Assembly (NCBI GenBank): GCA_940671915.1
Contig: CALNVZ010000174.1
Coordinates: 76,781,372-76,845,371 of the forward strand
Origin: Paracentrotus lividus
Taxonomy: Eukaryota; Echinodermata; Echinoidea; Camarodonta; Echinidae
Length of the DNA: 64,000 nucleotides
Reading direction: 5' to 3'
The position numbers and the translations under genes are program-made. Every line of letters begins with the position of its first letter. Position 1 is the stretch's first letter. Positions 37,709-51,142 of this stretch are shown here, piece after piece. The notes below the pieces were generated by a model. The model did no database searches, had not been told where the DNA came from, and saw only the letters and a list, made by a program, of their open reading frames with translations.

Positions 37709-37860
37709 TCCACTCCGTCTTTATTTCATGAAGAAGTTGTTTTGAGACATCAATGGCGGCGACTTCTTAATCTTCAGATAAAGATTGATTTCCGCTGATG
37801 TTTTGAAAAAAATTCTTTCATATTCATAAATAAATACGGAACGATTGTGGAATTATAATG
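37709..37860. repeat. Continuation of the 145-bp tandem array
   Basis: It matches 34,477-34,620 almost base for base (CCGTCTTTATTTCATGAAGA through AAATAAATACGGAACGAT), and gives the right flank of the insertion. Confidence 0.85.
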
Positions 37861-37869
37861 CTTATAATC

Positions 37870-38112
37870 GCCACAGATTATTTCAGTTTCGGACTACTCA
37901 ACCTTATGTCATTTACGGATTAACGAATCTTATTTCGTTTTCGGATTGACGAACCTTCGGAATAACAAACCATATTTTATTTTTTGATTTAACGAACCTT
38001 CGGAATAACGAACCCTATTTTATTTTAGGATTAACGAACCTTCGGAATAACACCACAAATGTTCGGATTAACGAACCCCTTTTTCATTTTCGGATTAACG
38101 AACACACGAGGT
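37870..38112. repeat. Tandem repeat of GGATTAACGAACCTTCGGAA
   Basis: Five to six units of GGATTAACGAACCTTCGGAA plus TAACGAACCCTATTTTATTTT, about 45 bp each with length variation. Non-coding. Confidence 0.8.
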
Positions 38113-38116
38113 ATAC

Positions 38117-38429
38117 GTCCCCGCGACGTTTCATGAGTCGCGGAAACTACTTTGAGACGGTTCTTTGAAACTGCTTTGAGACAGTTTTTGAAAATTGTCG
38201 CGGAGATGTCCGCGACGGCTAAAAAGTATTGGAGACATCTCCGATACTTTACGGAGACGTCTCCAAGACGTCTCCGCGACAATTTTCAATATATTGTCTC
38301 ACAGTAGACTCATCAAACGTCGCGGGGACTGAGGAGGCGTCCCCAAGTAGTTTCAAAATCGTCTCAAAGTAGTCCCAAATAAGTCTCAAAGTAGTTTTAA
38401 AGTAGTTTCCGCGAAGTCAGATACCAACC
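38117..38429. mobile_element. GAGACGTCTCC-family foldback element (copy 2)
   Basis: Arms rich in GTCGCGGAAACTACTTTGAG and its complement. The right terminus CGCGAAGTCAGATACCAACC is followed by TTA, as in the 27.4-kb copy. The left terminus is lost or truncated next to the GGATTAACGAACC array. Confidence 0.65.
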
Positions 38430-38917
38430 TTATCGATGATCACTATATTGTTTTAAAACTCGGTGCTTATCACATTACCATGCTTACCGAAGTAAAGACA
38501 ACACCATCATCATTTCTGAGCAATATTATAATGTCTGGCTCGTTAGGTGGCGCTATGCTATGTCCATGCATGGTCGGAGTCGTACAAATTCCAACATAAA
38601 AAATATAGTACAGACGTGCATCATTATCAAGAGAACTGTCAGCATGTCATCCATCATCGCCTATAATTGAATGATCTGATCTTGTTAACAAAAATCTGCT
38701 GCTTTCATCTTGTTTTCATCACAGTTTAGATTTTGATCGAATTCAATGATCAAAAAAATAATCCTGGCTTTAGCAAATATTCGACATTTCTGTTAACCCG
38801 TGCACCCTCACAATAATAATGTATAATTTATATAGCGCATTTGCCATAATATTATGTTCAAATCGTGTTTAGAAACAAGTTAACATTAATATAATACATG
38901 ATACTTATGACAATATA
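38430..38917. other. Gene-free stretch with a TATATAGCGC motif
   Basis: It includes AATAATAATGTATAATTTAT and ATAGCGCATTTG at 38,810-38,845, a dispersed repeat end also seen at 57.4 kb. Confidence 0.4.
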
Positions 38918-39164
38918 TGAAGAGTTTGATGCTAAAAGCGCTAAATCCACTTTTGTCACTTCTGAGAAAAAGGCATTTGTTTGCAAAATTTTGCACATGC
39001 GTCTATGGGAAAGTGAGATTTACATGTACATTTTGTAATTTACTGTCTGAATTCAGGTTTAAACTTTTGTTCATAGAAAGGTACCAGTCTGAACAATGGG
39101 CGGATATCACCAACTCAGTTTTCATCAAAAGTGGATTTAGCGCCTTTTGGAATCAAACTCTTCA
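38918..39164. mobile_element. 247-bp MITE with TGAAGAGTTTGAT ends
   Basis: The left arm TGAAGAGTTTGATGCTAAAA and GCGCTAAATCCACTTTTG are mirrored by CAAAAGTGGATTTAGCGCC and TTTTGGAATCAAACTCTTCA. TA flanks the left side and TG the right, a decayed TA duplication. Same family as 32.7-33.5 kb. Confidence 0.75.
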
Positions 39165-40621
39165 TGTAGTACAATCAACTTAAATTTACTAAAGTTACTA
39201 AGAAAAAGGAATAATTTGAGTTCTTGTTTGAAGATGTAAAAGGATTGCTGGTTACCGTGATGCCCGTCATGTAGGCAATCGGTTCCAGAATTTGGGAGTT
39301 GCGCTTGAGATTATAGACGTAACATGGCGAACTACTTGATTCCTAATGGGGCAAATAACAACAATGTCCCCCTCTGGACCTTCAAATAGTGATGATTATT
39401 TGGGACCCCCCCCCCCTCTGTCTTTCTCTCTCTCTTTCTCTGTTTCATCTATACATGCTACGTTTATCATGTTTATTTTCCTTTTCTTATTCCCCTCTTT
39501 TCGGCTGTTATTCTTCTTTGACAAGAAACTTTATTACAGCTGCCGAAATAATTAGCGGGAAAGTGGAAAAGGGGGCACGCGCTTACCCTCCGAACTCCCT
39601 TTTAATGGTTTAACTCAATTTGGAGGGGGGGGGGTGCAAATTTAGCCCCCTCCCGACATTTTTTGTAATCAATTTTTAATGCAAGAAGTTATAGCAAGGG
39701 TCTCTTCGTCTCTTGAAGACGCATCTCTTTCATTTTGTTTTAAATAGTTCATTCTTATATTTTTTCTCAAAGTATTATTTTCCTTAATTATGGTAAATTG
39801 CCCTATTATTCCATTTCCTTCTTTTTTCTGAGTGCATATATTTTTTGTCTAGATATGTGCATACAAAAAAAATGTTTATTATCATTACTATATGATTTTT
39901 TTCTTTGAAGTCCCGCCAATTTCCTTTTGCGACCCAATTTTGTACCTGTGGGGTACAAAAGCTTGATTTCACGCATGATTAGCACAATTAGCATATACAA
40001 ATATTAAAACAATTTTTTTCCCCGGAAAATAAACTTCTTAAGTTGATCATTCTGATCGCGTGATTGCGCGATCGACGGACAAGATCTCGTGTAGAGGGGA
40101 CAAATCCCCCTCCCTACCCCCCCCCCCTGCCACATGAGGTTTCAAAATCAGGCAGATTGGTTTTAAAAAAAATAAAAAATGATGGGTTTCATTGGAAAAA
40201 AAAAAAAATCGTAATTTGTGCTTCGTCGCGTGTTCCTTCTCATGACAAACCCATTATTTGGCCAAACAAAGCACCTCTCCCCCCCCCAAAAAAAATAGAG
40301 GGGGTGGGGTGGGTGGGGGGGGGGGTCTTAAACCAACACTCTGCATGTCTGACTTATATTTATCAGCGGGAACAATAATGTGTAATCAGGTGCACTGCTG
40401 GAGAATCTGACCTTTACACGTCTTATATATAGCTCCTTCATTATTTCTATTCATCATTGCACCTTCGTGATTCCTTGGAGAAAAGAATCTTTACTCCATG
40501 GTGATGCCATCCATCCATCCTTCTCATCATACACATCTTTAAAAATAAAAATGTGTATGTGAGTGAGTAACATCGATATAGCGCTTTTCGGGAGTCCAAC
40601 GAAATATTATCTTTGGTAAAG
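39165..40621. other. Gene-free stretch
   Basis: Low-complexity blocks (CT-rich near 39,410-39,450, C and G runs near 40,110, 40,280 and 40,315). Nothing coding is supportable. Confidence 0.45.
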
Positions 40622-40760
40622 AAGTGGCGGATCCAGGATTAGAAAATAAGGGGCGCCGCTGATTGTTTTTGTTTTACCCCCAATTTTAACGTGTAAAGTC
40701 ATTAAGTGATTATGAAATTAATGGGAGGGGCGTCTTTACCATGTCCCTCGGATGGAAAGT
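40622..40760. mobile_element. hAT-like MITE remnant (third copy)
   Basis: GAAGTGGCGGATCCAGGATT starts the element. The interior GTGTAAAGTCATTAAGTGA and AATTAATGGGAGG resembles the copies at 15.6 and 29.7 kb. The right end is not clear. Confidence 0.5.
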
Positions 40761-40895
40761 AAAATTTCATAGATCATTTTGTTTTTGCCTCTGCTGGGGG
40801 GGGGGGGGGGGGGGGGGGGTCTTCATTTATCTCTCCGATCTCAGGGGTGGCAGAGCTGATGCGCATAGTGACCAACATATTCACTTGCCCCCCCA

Positions 40896-40908
40896 AAAAA
40901 ACAACAAC

Positions 40909-40939
<31 letters not shown>

Positions 40940-41052
40940 AAAAAACAAAAAACAAAACAAAACAACAACAACAACAAAAAACAACAAAAAACAAACAAAC
41001 GAAACAAAACAACAACAAAACAAAACAAAACAAAACAAAATAAAAATAATAA
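40896..41052. repeat. (AACAAA)n/(AAC)n low-complexity tract
   Basis: About 155 bp made almost only of A and C in AACAA-type units, next to a G homopolymer (40,798-40,819). Reading frames across it are artefacts. Confidence 0.95.
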
Positions 41053-42555
41053 ATAAATTTTTATAAAATCCATATTTAACATAAAAAAGTGATTCCCCTT
41101 TCTTACTTGAAACAAAAAGCCTGTAATATCATAAAGCGTCCAATTGATTTTTTTTTAAAGCCAATACGAACCATGCAGACGCCATCTCTAGTACTCAACT
41201 ACTCAATTCTGGCCTGATTCCTCACCCATAATGCAACATCCTGAGTAGTGTAGTCTTATGTTACAGGCTCAATTGAATAATAGCACACATTTTCACTACT
41301 CATTAAATTTACACCGTGGTAATCATGTAACCAAATATCAAAAACTAATGCTTTTCCCTTCAAAACACTTTAGTTTCCCACTATAAATTAAATTATAGGT
41401 TGATTTATTCGCTGTATTGTTAATAGTAATTTCAAAAGGGATATTTTAAGACTAGCTATTTATATCACACTGTCAATGAGAGTGTTGGTCAGTTCGCTCT
41501 CCCTTTAAAGAACGGCATCTATAACTGTCCCGCTCAGTCACCATGATTGTGAACTCGCATTTGTTATACAACAAAGTATGAAATAGTTGGGTTCGTAATC
41601 CCACTGTCGGTGAAAAAAAATTAATTAGTCTTTATACTTACATGTGCCCTTGTGAAAGGGTGTTGACGAAGTGCTCCTTTCATTCAGATGTAATAACCCT
41701 TTTATTGTGATGACCCCCACTTTAAACTTTACTCCTTCCTTATATGATGACTAATGGCTGTGATCCAAACAAGGTAGTCAGAACAAACCATTATAAAAAA
41801 TATTATTTCTTCGGAATTGATTAGGCCTAAACTTTCTATGTATGAAGTAACCCAAAGTTGTATCAGATATGTACAGCAGTATAAAAACATGTATTGATCA
41901 TTAATAATTATACTCGGTTTTTCTTCTATCTCTCCTCAAAACTAGGAAATCTACGAATTAAAAAATAAAAATATTACATAATATGGATTGATCTCGTCAA
42001 CAACAAACAGTTTTTATCCATTAATATATCAGCAATTATGGCAATTTGCTTAATTCGGTCTCTCACTTCCATGATCAAGATTATCGAAATAAACTAAGAT
42101 GAATCAATCGAAAAAAGTGGGTTATGTTACATCACAATGAGGAAAGGGAGAATGAAAAACAAAAACAAAAACGATGAAACAAACACAACATTGATCAGAG
42201 CAAAGAAATGGGAGTTTCAATCGATAATGTTCATATTATCATTTCAATGCAAGAAATAGGCCTAACTATGAAACACAAGTAACCATGGCGATATATAGAT
42301 TAATTATTCATTTATAAATGAATACGTCTTGGAATAGGCTACCCTAAATGCTTTTTTAATTCTATCGAGATAAGATATATATTATATTGACTGTTGCATA
42401 CAAAATAATATTTTGTTAACAAATCATGATTCCTTATTCACGATGTATATAGGCCTTCTCCGATGCTGTCCTATAACCATTCCCAAGGAGGCCATTTAGG
42501 ACGCGGACCACATTTTACATGTTTTAGAAAATCTTCAGTCCGCGCCTCTAGTGTA
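41053..42555. other. Gene-free stretch
   Basis: AT-rich, two TAGGCCTA palindromes (41,823 and 42,257). No gene seen. Confidence 0.45.
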
Positions 42556-42804
42556 AAAACGGTGTTTGAAATATTTCATGGTTTTAAACAACTAAAATTT
42601 TGTTTAAGCCGGTTACTCTTAAAACTTTGTTTTTAATTTTGAACAACCGAAATTAGAAATTGAATTTGAAGCCTCATTTTCAACGGTAACTGTTTAAAAT
42701 TTCTCCCACGCCGTTTCAAATTTGAGTAACGTTGTTTAAATTTTAAATCAAAGTTGTTAGAGTGACCGGTTTTATTTATTTAAAATATTATAAACAGTGT
42801 TTTT
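42556..42804. mobile_element. 249-bp MITE with AAAACGGTGTTTGAAATATT ends
   Basis: The left AAAACGGTGTTTGAAATATT is mirrored by AATATTATAAACAGTGTTTT. The inner pair is CCGGTTACTCTTAAAACTTTG and, on the right, CAAAGTTGTTAGAGTGACCGG. Confidence 0.65.
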
Positions 42805-43305
42805 GTAATACATGACAACAAATATTCATATAAAATACAAGTCTCATTCATACACCGATACCCCATTCCCGGAGAAGAAAGTTCCCCCCCTGCCCCCATT
42901 GCAGAAAATCTCCAATCCGTTTTGCCTCAACCTTCACCTTCAAATTCAAGTAAGACAGTCACCTAAAATGACGATTCATTATTAAAACGTTTAAATTAAA
43001 AAAAGAAAGTCATCCCGCAGCAAAAAATTGTGACACAGAACGGTCTTCAAAGCTCCACGAACACAAGTCATGTTCTAATTCAAATTAATCATAATAAATT
43101 ATTAAACAAACTTTTGAAATTAACATTTCCTGTCTCGAAAGCCGATATCCCGTCTGGCACACCTCCTCCACACACCCCCTTCTCAGGTTTATGATTCTTG
43201 AATCCGTTTACGTTTTTGCAGGCATTTCGTACAAAAAGGTTAATTTTTGAAAGAAATTAAATAAATCTGGAAACGAACAAGAAACGCTTATTCTCACTTG
43301 AATAG

Positions 43306-43915
43306 ATGTCTCCGAGACTCCAATGTTGGTTCAGTCGCAGTCTCCGAGACGTCCCTCTGACTGGAAAAATCGCATAGAATGATGTTGATCGTGTTCGAGT
43401 TTCTCGCGATTCGCGGGACGTCGCGGGGACTCAGGCGACATATTTGAGACGTCTCAGAGACTCAGGAGACGTCTCCCAGACGGAGTCACAAACTAGTCTC
43501 AAATCTGTTCCGAAGACGTCTCAAAGACATCTTCAGAATCCCTGCGAAGTCTCATGGGTCGAGGAAAAATCAACATTTAATGAGATTTCCCCCCGTCACG
43601 GAGACGGACTCTGTGACGGGAGTCTCGGAGACGTCTTAGAGTCTTAGAGTCTCTGCGTCTCCATGAAGTGAGATACCACTTTTCATAGACTTTTTATGGT
43701 GTTATCTCACTTGAGACTTGTTTGAGATATATTTGGGACTTTAAACGGGTTTGAGACCGTGTTTTGAAACTTGCCGTAAAGGACTCTTGGAGACGTCTCC
43801 CGAGTCTCCGCGCTATATATCGCTGGAAAAACAAACGTGTTTATGTGAGATTTTTTTTTCGTCTCCTAGACGTCTCCAAGACGTCTAGCTAAGGTCTCCG
43901 CGAAGGATGACCGAG
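43306..43915. mobile_element. Two adjoining GAGACGTCTCC-family copies
   Basis: Dense TCTCCGAGAC/GAGACGTCTC motifs. One copy ends at about 43,675 with ATGAAGTGAGATACCACTTT, and a second starts at about 43,698 with GGTGTTATCTCACTTGAGAC. The ends are diverged versions of the 27.4-kb termini. Confidence 0.6.
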
Positions 43916-43974
43916 GACGCAGTCGCTTCTTTTATTTTCTTTTCTTCCTTGCAGTTTACAAAAACAAAAACAAC

Positions 43975-43976
<2 letters not shown>

Positions 43977-44032
<56 letters not shown>
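43977..44032. repeat. (CA)n microsatellite
   Basis: 28 uninterrupted CA dinucleotides. A (TG)n/G tract follows at 44,133-44,168. Confidence 0.97.
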
Positions 44033-44037
<5 letters not shown>

Positions 44038-44134
44038 CACACGACACCACACACCACACCCTCAAACAAAATAGAGAGGGGAGAGAGGGGAGGACGAAAA
44101 AGCATATAAAAAGGATATTTTAGACACGTTTTTT

Positions 44135-44165
<31 letters not shown>

Positions 44166-45775
44166 GGGTTGCTCCGCGCCCCCCGAAAATATTGTATAAT
44201 TTTCATTCTGAGCAAAATACTCTTTACTCTTGTATGTCATGTTGACCTAAGGAAAGAGACAAAACAAAACAAAAAAACACTCATAAAAAAAACAACAAAA
44301 CAAAACAAAACAAAACAAACAAACAAACAAAATCAAAAACAAAAAACAAAACAAACGATTTAGAATAATTTTTGAGGAAATATAGGCCCTATATGATTTT
44401 TTTCTAAAGCTATTTTTTTTCTTTTCGGAACTATAACGCTATAACGGGAGATGTTGCCTGTGTATGAGTTCGGATTTTGATTTAGAATTCATATGACGCC
44501 TATTTTGATGATGACTCAGACTGAAGAAATCACAATTTTCACAACTTCAATACTCCATTTTTTATCTCTTATCAATCATTCAATTTTGTTTAAACTGAAA
44601 ACTATGCCAGTTTCACAACATATTGATTGGGGTTGCAGACAGCAAATTTGGAAGAATCTGAACCATTTTTTCTTGTTAAATGAACAGTTTCCCAGATAAA
44701 ATAAATAGAACTGACTGAAGAGCAGGCATTTTCTTCCATAATATAAGCTCAAATGACTTCAAAAAACCAAGGAGAAAAGAGAAACAAGTATGCCTACTTA
44801 GAATTAATTTATTTCATTGAATATGTTGGGTATATGGTCGACGATTTATGAGCCATTCGAGCCTGAGGCGAAGTCAATTATTTATTTTTTGTAAATGTTA
44901 TCCTATCTAAAATGGCCTACAAACCACTCGAGGTCACTGAAGCACTTGGTCGCACCAGTAATGAATGCAACTCGATCAAAATGGATCTAAAGAAACAACA
45001 CTAATTGCATTTGCCATGGACGAAATGGATGACTACATCATGACTGGGTGATTACGTAATAATATGGCTCGCTATGAATCTCAGTTTTCATCTCTCTCTC
45101 TTTTTCTCGATGGATTGTTATTACGATCCATGCTCTCTCTGCAGGTTGATCGCTGATGAGAAGATAAATACAGTTCATTCATAAATTATCAAAAACTTTC
45201 ACTTTCAATATTCTTTCACAAAAGGAGCTTATTGTACCAACACGGTGACAGGTCAAGGCCAATCGACTTACATGCATACCCTGACACGCGCCTGTTATGT
45301 GAACCGTGTTGACTGCCTCTTTTTAGCCGCCAGCATAGCAGCAGGCCTTCGATCGCAGCGAGTTCATACTGCTGTATACTGTATACTGGCGCAGATATAA
45401 GAAGGTCGGCGAATGTCATTGCGTTGTAAAAGAACCTGTGCCAAAGGAAACTATTAATTTCAATTGAGTTACGGAATGAGATTAAGGGACATCAAAACGG
45501 ATCTAGTCAAACGAACTGTAATATTATTACAAGCACGTGGAACCTTCCGAAGAAACATAGAAACGTATTATTTTACAAAGGAATCGACCGGCGAATGGTG
45601 ATTTGTTAACGAGCGCATTGTATTGCCATTCAAAAATTGCAGTGATTTTCTCCATTGCACACACGTGTGGGAACCTTTTCACATAAAACAAAACGGCGTC
45701 AAATGGTGACTGTAGGAACGAACTGTCAAAGCTAGCGATATATTTTGTGGAAGGAGTAGAACCGGAAAGTACAAA
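44033..45775. other. Upstream flank of the 45.8-kb exon
   Basis: Low-complexity AACAAA tract near 44,260-44,360, then AT-rich DNA. The 5' UTR and promoter of the exon at 45,776 should be in the last few hundred bases. No TATA box is evident. Confidence 0.4.
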
Positions 45776-45937
45776 ATGGGGAAAATATTCAGTAAGAAAA
45801 ACCATAGTTATGACATGGCCAAAAGTGATGGTTCGGAGGTGGCTGTAGACGATACACCAAAGGGTGGATCAGGCGGCGTGAAGGTTATGGGTGTGTCACA
45901 AAAGGAATCTACAGTAGATGCAAGAGGAGGAGCCGAG
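45776..45937 (+). CDS. First coding exon with N-myristoylation-type start
   Basis: 54 codons from ATG 45776 to donor GAG|GTAATT, phase 0. The start MGKIFSKK fits the N-myristoyltransferase consensus (Gly2, Ser6, Lys7) with a following basic cluster, as in membrane-tethered signalling proteins. The rest is polar and disordered (DDTPKGGSGGVKVMGVSQKE, ending ARGGAE). The family is not recognised. The gene must continue downstream, but no second exon is evident before 61.9 kb. A first exon at 61,894 with the same donor phase may be an alternative start of the same gene. The open frame beyond 45937 is intronic. Confidence 0.5.
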
Positions 45938-48900
45938 GTAATTATTCCAATCTCCATCAATTTATATTTACCGCCATTTCTATTCACTCCATGTTGCTAG
46001 CTTTGTAACAGTAAATGTATTATAATGTTGTGGAACATGACTTGAGAGCAAAGAGTATGGCATAGTGTGTGTGTAAGAGGGTTTTGACATATGACCCCAC
46101 TCATGAAAAGTTCAGATTCTGATGACAGATTGTGCGAGTGCATGACTGAATGAACATAGTGTGAGATATTGGACTAATTTTTTTGTTGAAAAATCCTTTT
46201 CTGGTAGGCCCATTGTTCGTTTAACTCAAGATTTTTTTATTATTGTACATTTAACCCATTTATTGTTGTGTTTGTATAGATTCTAGGTCTAATATTAAGA
46301 GGCTGTATGGGCCTGTGTAATTAATTTGGTTTGAGATTAAAAATACATGCTTTTCAGGGGATTGGTTGGAATATAAGTGATGGTACATGTAGTGGTGGGT
46401 GGTGGTGGTGGTGGTGTTGGTGATGGTGGTGGTGGTGGTGGAGGTGTGCATGTGGGGGGTGCCCATTGTCAAAATGATCAAATTGGAAATGATTTATTAT
46501 TAGGAGGAGTATTGAATCCATTTCTTTCCAGACAAACCCTCGTAATAATAATTTGCAAATATTGTCTGAGCTATTTCTGGCCAGTTTGCCTCCTGATGGA
46601 TGTAACAGAACTTGGCAGAAAGCCAGAAGGGAAACTCTGTGAACATAATCATTTCACATAAAGCCCTAGGTGTAAATTCAAACATTATCTTTACAGAACA
46701 TATAAAAATAACAGAAAATTATATTTGATCCAGGAAGGCTATATCACACTTAAATTGCTAGAGCCTTCGAAATACAATTAAGGTTTGATTTGATTTGATT
46801 TGATTTATCTATTTACCAACATCTGTCATGACAGACAGAAGACATATTCATAGAACATTAAAAGTGGTAAACAGGCCAGAAAATAGCACATTTGCTACAT
46901 CTAGTTGAGCCTGGCTCCTGTTTACAAAGTAACAAATAATAACAAATAGTCTGAGCATCCTAGCTCTTGAGGCCCTAGTCCAATACCGATGGTCAGGTGA
47001 GAGGTGACAACATAATTTGTCAGTGTTGTGGACATGACATGCCTTCAGGCCAGCTATAAATGGATCAACTGTCAAAACAGACACTCATCTTTCATTGGTT
47101 GTAATATGATTGATGTGTTTAGTCTATAGTTGTAGGCCTAGAGCCAAGTCTGCTACAATCATATTGCCCAAAATACAAAGAATAAAGGACATTCGTTGTT
47201 TTTTATACTAATATTGAGTGATAAATAATTGAACAAATGTTGATTAAATTTTGTTTTTGATATATTGATGTGAATTTCTGAGCATGCTTTTTTTTTTTTT
47301 TTTTTGGGGGGGGGGGTTACAGTTCTTTTAAAAGTCACTTGAGTGATATCTTGTTCTGAAACATACTATTTGCCAGCATACTTTTCAGATAGGCCCTCCA
47401 CATTTTCAAAAGCAAGTTTTTATATGTTTAATGATATTAACTGAATGCAACAACAACGCAAACCAGGGTGTCTGAGTCTAGCCTTGAGTGCCCACACAAG
47501 GAACTCCCTGCTCATAAAATATAATGTGTGGAATACTTTAGACCAATGGATATATATGCCCAGAGTAAAAACGGCTTCAGCTCAGTTTAGCCAATTTCCT
47601 TGCACACTGCTAACGCCCCTTTGGCTCTCAACATGCACCTTATATGCTGACAGCTATACTAGGGTCATGCAACACAAATATTTCAACAATCTTGCTACAT
47701 GAAGAAAGGGAAAAGGTAAATGCAGTGCAATTATCCTTGGGGTTGAGAGGGAGAGATGAAAGGTAGAAATTCCAAGAAGGGTCAGACAAGTTGACCTCTG
47801 ACCTCGGTCTGGTTCTGCCACAGAGCCCTACATTTGTAATGAACTTTCCGCATTTACCACAAGCTTTCTTTGTAGTCTGGGGGAAAGAGGATTTACAATG
47901 TAGGTTATGCGGATGCTATTCTTAGAATGGTACTTTAGTGGTAGAATCTGTATTTGTTCTTTTTTAAAAATCAAATATCATTAATTCATGATAGAGCATG
48001 ACTTTATGACTCTTTAATGAACTGGGACTAGGAGGTTAACAAAATATCATAGAGTTTATTCACCCTTAACTTCAATAATTTTGTGGTGAACGGTTGAAAG
48101 AAAAATTGATATCGATAAAAACATCCTACTAGAATCCTTGATCATACTTTCTCCTGATGAGAACAATAAATTATGAGTACAATTTTCATATGAGGTGGAC
48201 TTGAAAATGGATACCTCACTCTTAATATTTGCTAGAATTTTTTCTCTTTTACTGAATCCTTACAAAGGAAGATTTCCTTTTTTAAGACTAAAATCAATTA
48301 TAATTTGTTTGAAATGTAAAAAAGAAACAACAAACGTGTCTTTAGAGAAAGTTTATTATTTTTGGATTCTTCAATTTGCAATTGATAACACAGTACACCT
48401 ATGCTGATTATTCTTGCTAGACCAAGGATATCTGCGTTCTCCATTGTCTTTATCTCTGAAGAAAAAGTGAAGGATGATATGGAAGGTGACAAAAGCTAGG
48501 AGCAGAAAGGCTCTCCTCAGTTGATATCTTTGCATGATTATTGTCTGACTAAAACTATGACTGTACATGATGTAGGGGCCTATAGATCTAATTTCTGACA
48601 CAACATTGCTGCTTGCTTTCTGGTATTAGCAAGAGTTTCCTCCTAACCCATTGGTATTAGACATCGTATGCTCAGTTAATGGAGAAAGCTTTTAGTGTCT
48701 CACAATCTGAGTCATCTTGTGTGTCCATGATGATGCACACTCTACAGCTGACCCATCTTCATTTCCATGGTAACCAAGGAGTATTGTAAGATGAAACTGT
48801 CCTGTTGCTTTATATGTATGTACCTTAACAAAATGAAGATGTTATTTTGTAATTGAATAATGGAAATATAATCAACCTGTCTTATTAAATTCTCTACTTA

Positions 48901-51142
48901 CTGACTATTTGCTATTTCATAATTTGTGCATGAGCAGAGAGGTCATATTTGAGATAAATTGGCATAGTGGTTTTTATCATAAATCATTGAGATAAGCATG
49001 ATTATTTTTATGTTCTTAAATATGTTTGATATCTCAAGTCGCTTGTCCGACATAGCAACAAATATTGCATGTAACTTGAATTCCAAATATTTTAGATCGT
49101 TCTTTATTAACAGTTTGTTTGAATACCTTGTTACCACATATATAACTAAAAAATTAAAGGTCTGTTATTATAGGCCTATTATAAAAGTGGCCTATTGTAG
49201 ACATGTTTTTATTCTTCAGAGTTCATACTTATCATATCTTGCGAGGCATTATGCAGTTATTCTTGAGGATTGAAACAATGAGTGTCCAATACAGGGGAAC
49301 GATAAGCTATAACTTAAACATGAACATCTTTAGCCCAGCTTGGTGTGTGAGTCCTAATAAACTCCTATACCCATGCATGTATTTTATCTATCAATTGTCT
49401 GCCCTGTATGTTTGTACTTGTCTTCAATGTATGTGTGTCTGAGTGGGTAAGTCAATAAAGAACCCCTCGCAATCAGTACACTGCTCGCAATTAAACAATT
49501 AAGGGCCCCACGTGATTAGCCACTAGCCAGGCGGCTAGCATCAAGCGCATATACATGTAGTAATACGTGTGGGTGTATATTATCTAGCATGTATTACATA
49601 ACGATACCCTGTACTCTTGCTAGATAAATATTATAACGTCTTTGTAGGGTTGGAAGGTCAATCAAATCTGTATGTATTATAGGCCTACCTGTGGTTTTCA
49701 ATATACTGCACATGTATGGATGTATTGCATTCTGTGTATTGCATAATCATGATACATGTAGGCTATGTACCCTGTCTTCTGCCAGATAGAAATTATAATT
49801 TTTTCTCAGAAATCAAGGTTTTTACAATAAGGGGTTCAATGTATAGTGAGTTGTGACTAGAATTTTTACCACATTATTTTTTATAGATCTCCAGTGCTGC
49901 AGTCCGACTTTGTGCGTTGTGATGCATTGTCCTCTGCAAGATAAACATTATAGTGTCTTTAAAAAAATTTTTTTTTAGAAATCAAGGTTTCAAATGATAA
50001 GCGAGTTGAAAAATTAGAACCTTTGATTCAATATATTCATCTTCGGTGCTGCCCTGTCAGTGTCATCAGAGAAATTGGATATCTTCTGAAAAATCAAGGA
50101 TTTAGTGAGGTGTGTAAAACTAGCACTTGGCTACATTATATCGGGTGCTGCACTCTTACTTTGCACAATGATACAACCCAACGATACCCTGCCCTATGAC
50201 AGAGAATTAGTACTCATATCATGTGTAATATCTGTAATCCAAGTTTCTGTACATCTATGCACTTCTGGACCAAAGCACTTGGTAACACTAAATAGTTTAT
50301 CAGAAGTGGCTACATTTTAGTGCAAGACTCAAATTATGTTACTTGTACTCTGATTCATGTGTTTGCTTTGCAGATCATTAGAAAGATAGTATAAATGATA
50401 AAATATGCAAATACTATTCTACATGGTATGTCAACTTTTAGATTTCACAGAAAATACAATCAAAGAACCAAGGTTGAATCTTGAGAGATGATTGTGCCAG
50501 GCTGTGAAGTGTTAACAGTCAGACACTTTTGAAAGAAATTGAAAATAGAAATTTCAATGATGCAATTTCACAAATCTCCATGTATACATCATGTAGTTCT
50601 CCCAGTCCCCCAAATGTGACAAATATAAATTCAAATATTAATTTTGAAATAATGTTAACCAGCAACATAGAGTTTTTTTCAATCAAAAGAAGAAAAACGT
50701 TGAAAAATAATCTAAACAGGAACTGCTCGTTGTTAATTTACACAGACATGTAATGGCAAGGTCTGTTCCAGTGACAAACAAATGTGTGAGATCTATTAAT
50801 TTGGTCACGTTCTCTTCAAATAATATTCTAAATATCAAAAACTACTGAATTACTTTTTCTCTTTTTTTTTTAATGGTACTTAGCAGAAGAAATGTTTAAA
50901 ATAAAAGAGTTCTAAGCCATAAATTTGTATATTGCTACTGCATTGACCCCTATCCTTGAAATAATACCAGCATCTTGTAATAGAGCAAATGTGATCAGGG
51001 TAAATAGATATTGATATTTAAATCAATGAGGCGCAAAGGAGCCTCGCGGCATTGGTCATTTTTGAAGAAGCTATTAATAGCCATGGATGTATCATTTATT
51101 ATAACCAGTATTATTATTATTAACCAGCAATCATGTTGAGTC
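45938..51142. other. Presumed intron or intergenic DNA
   Basis: It contains the (GGT)n tract, a T/G homopolymer at 47,288-47,318 and AT-rich filler. An 85-codon frame (47445-47702) and others have no splice support. Confidence 0.4.
46394..46443. repeat. (GGT)n/(GTG)n microsatellite
   Basis: An imperfect triplet run with TGTTGGTGATGG interruptions. Confidence 0.9.

Noticed and set aside
40741..41115. Lys/Thr/Asn-rich and Phe/Val/Cys-rich frames of about 100 codons
   Set aside because: Product of the AACAAA low-complexity tract on either strand.
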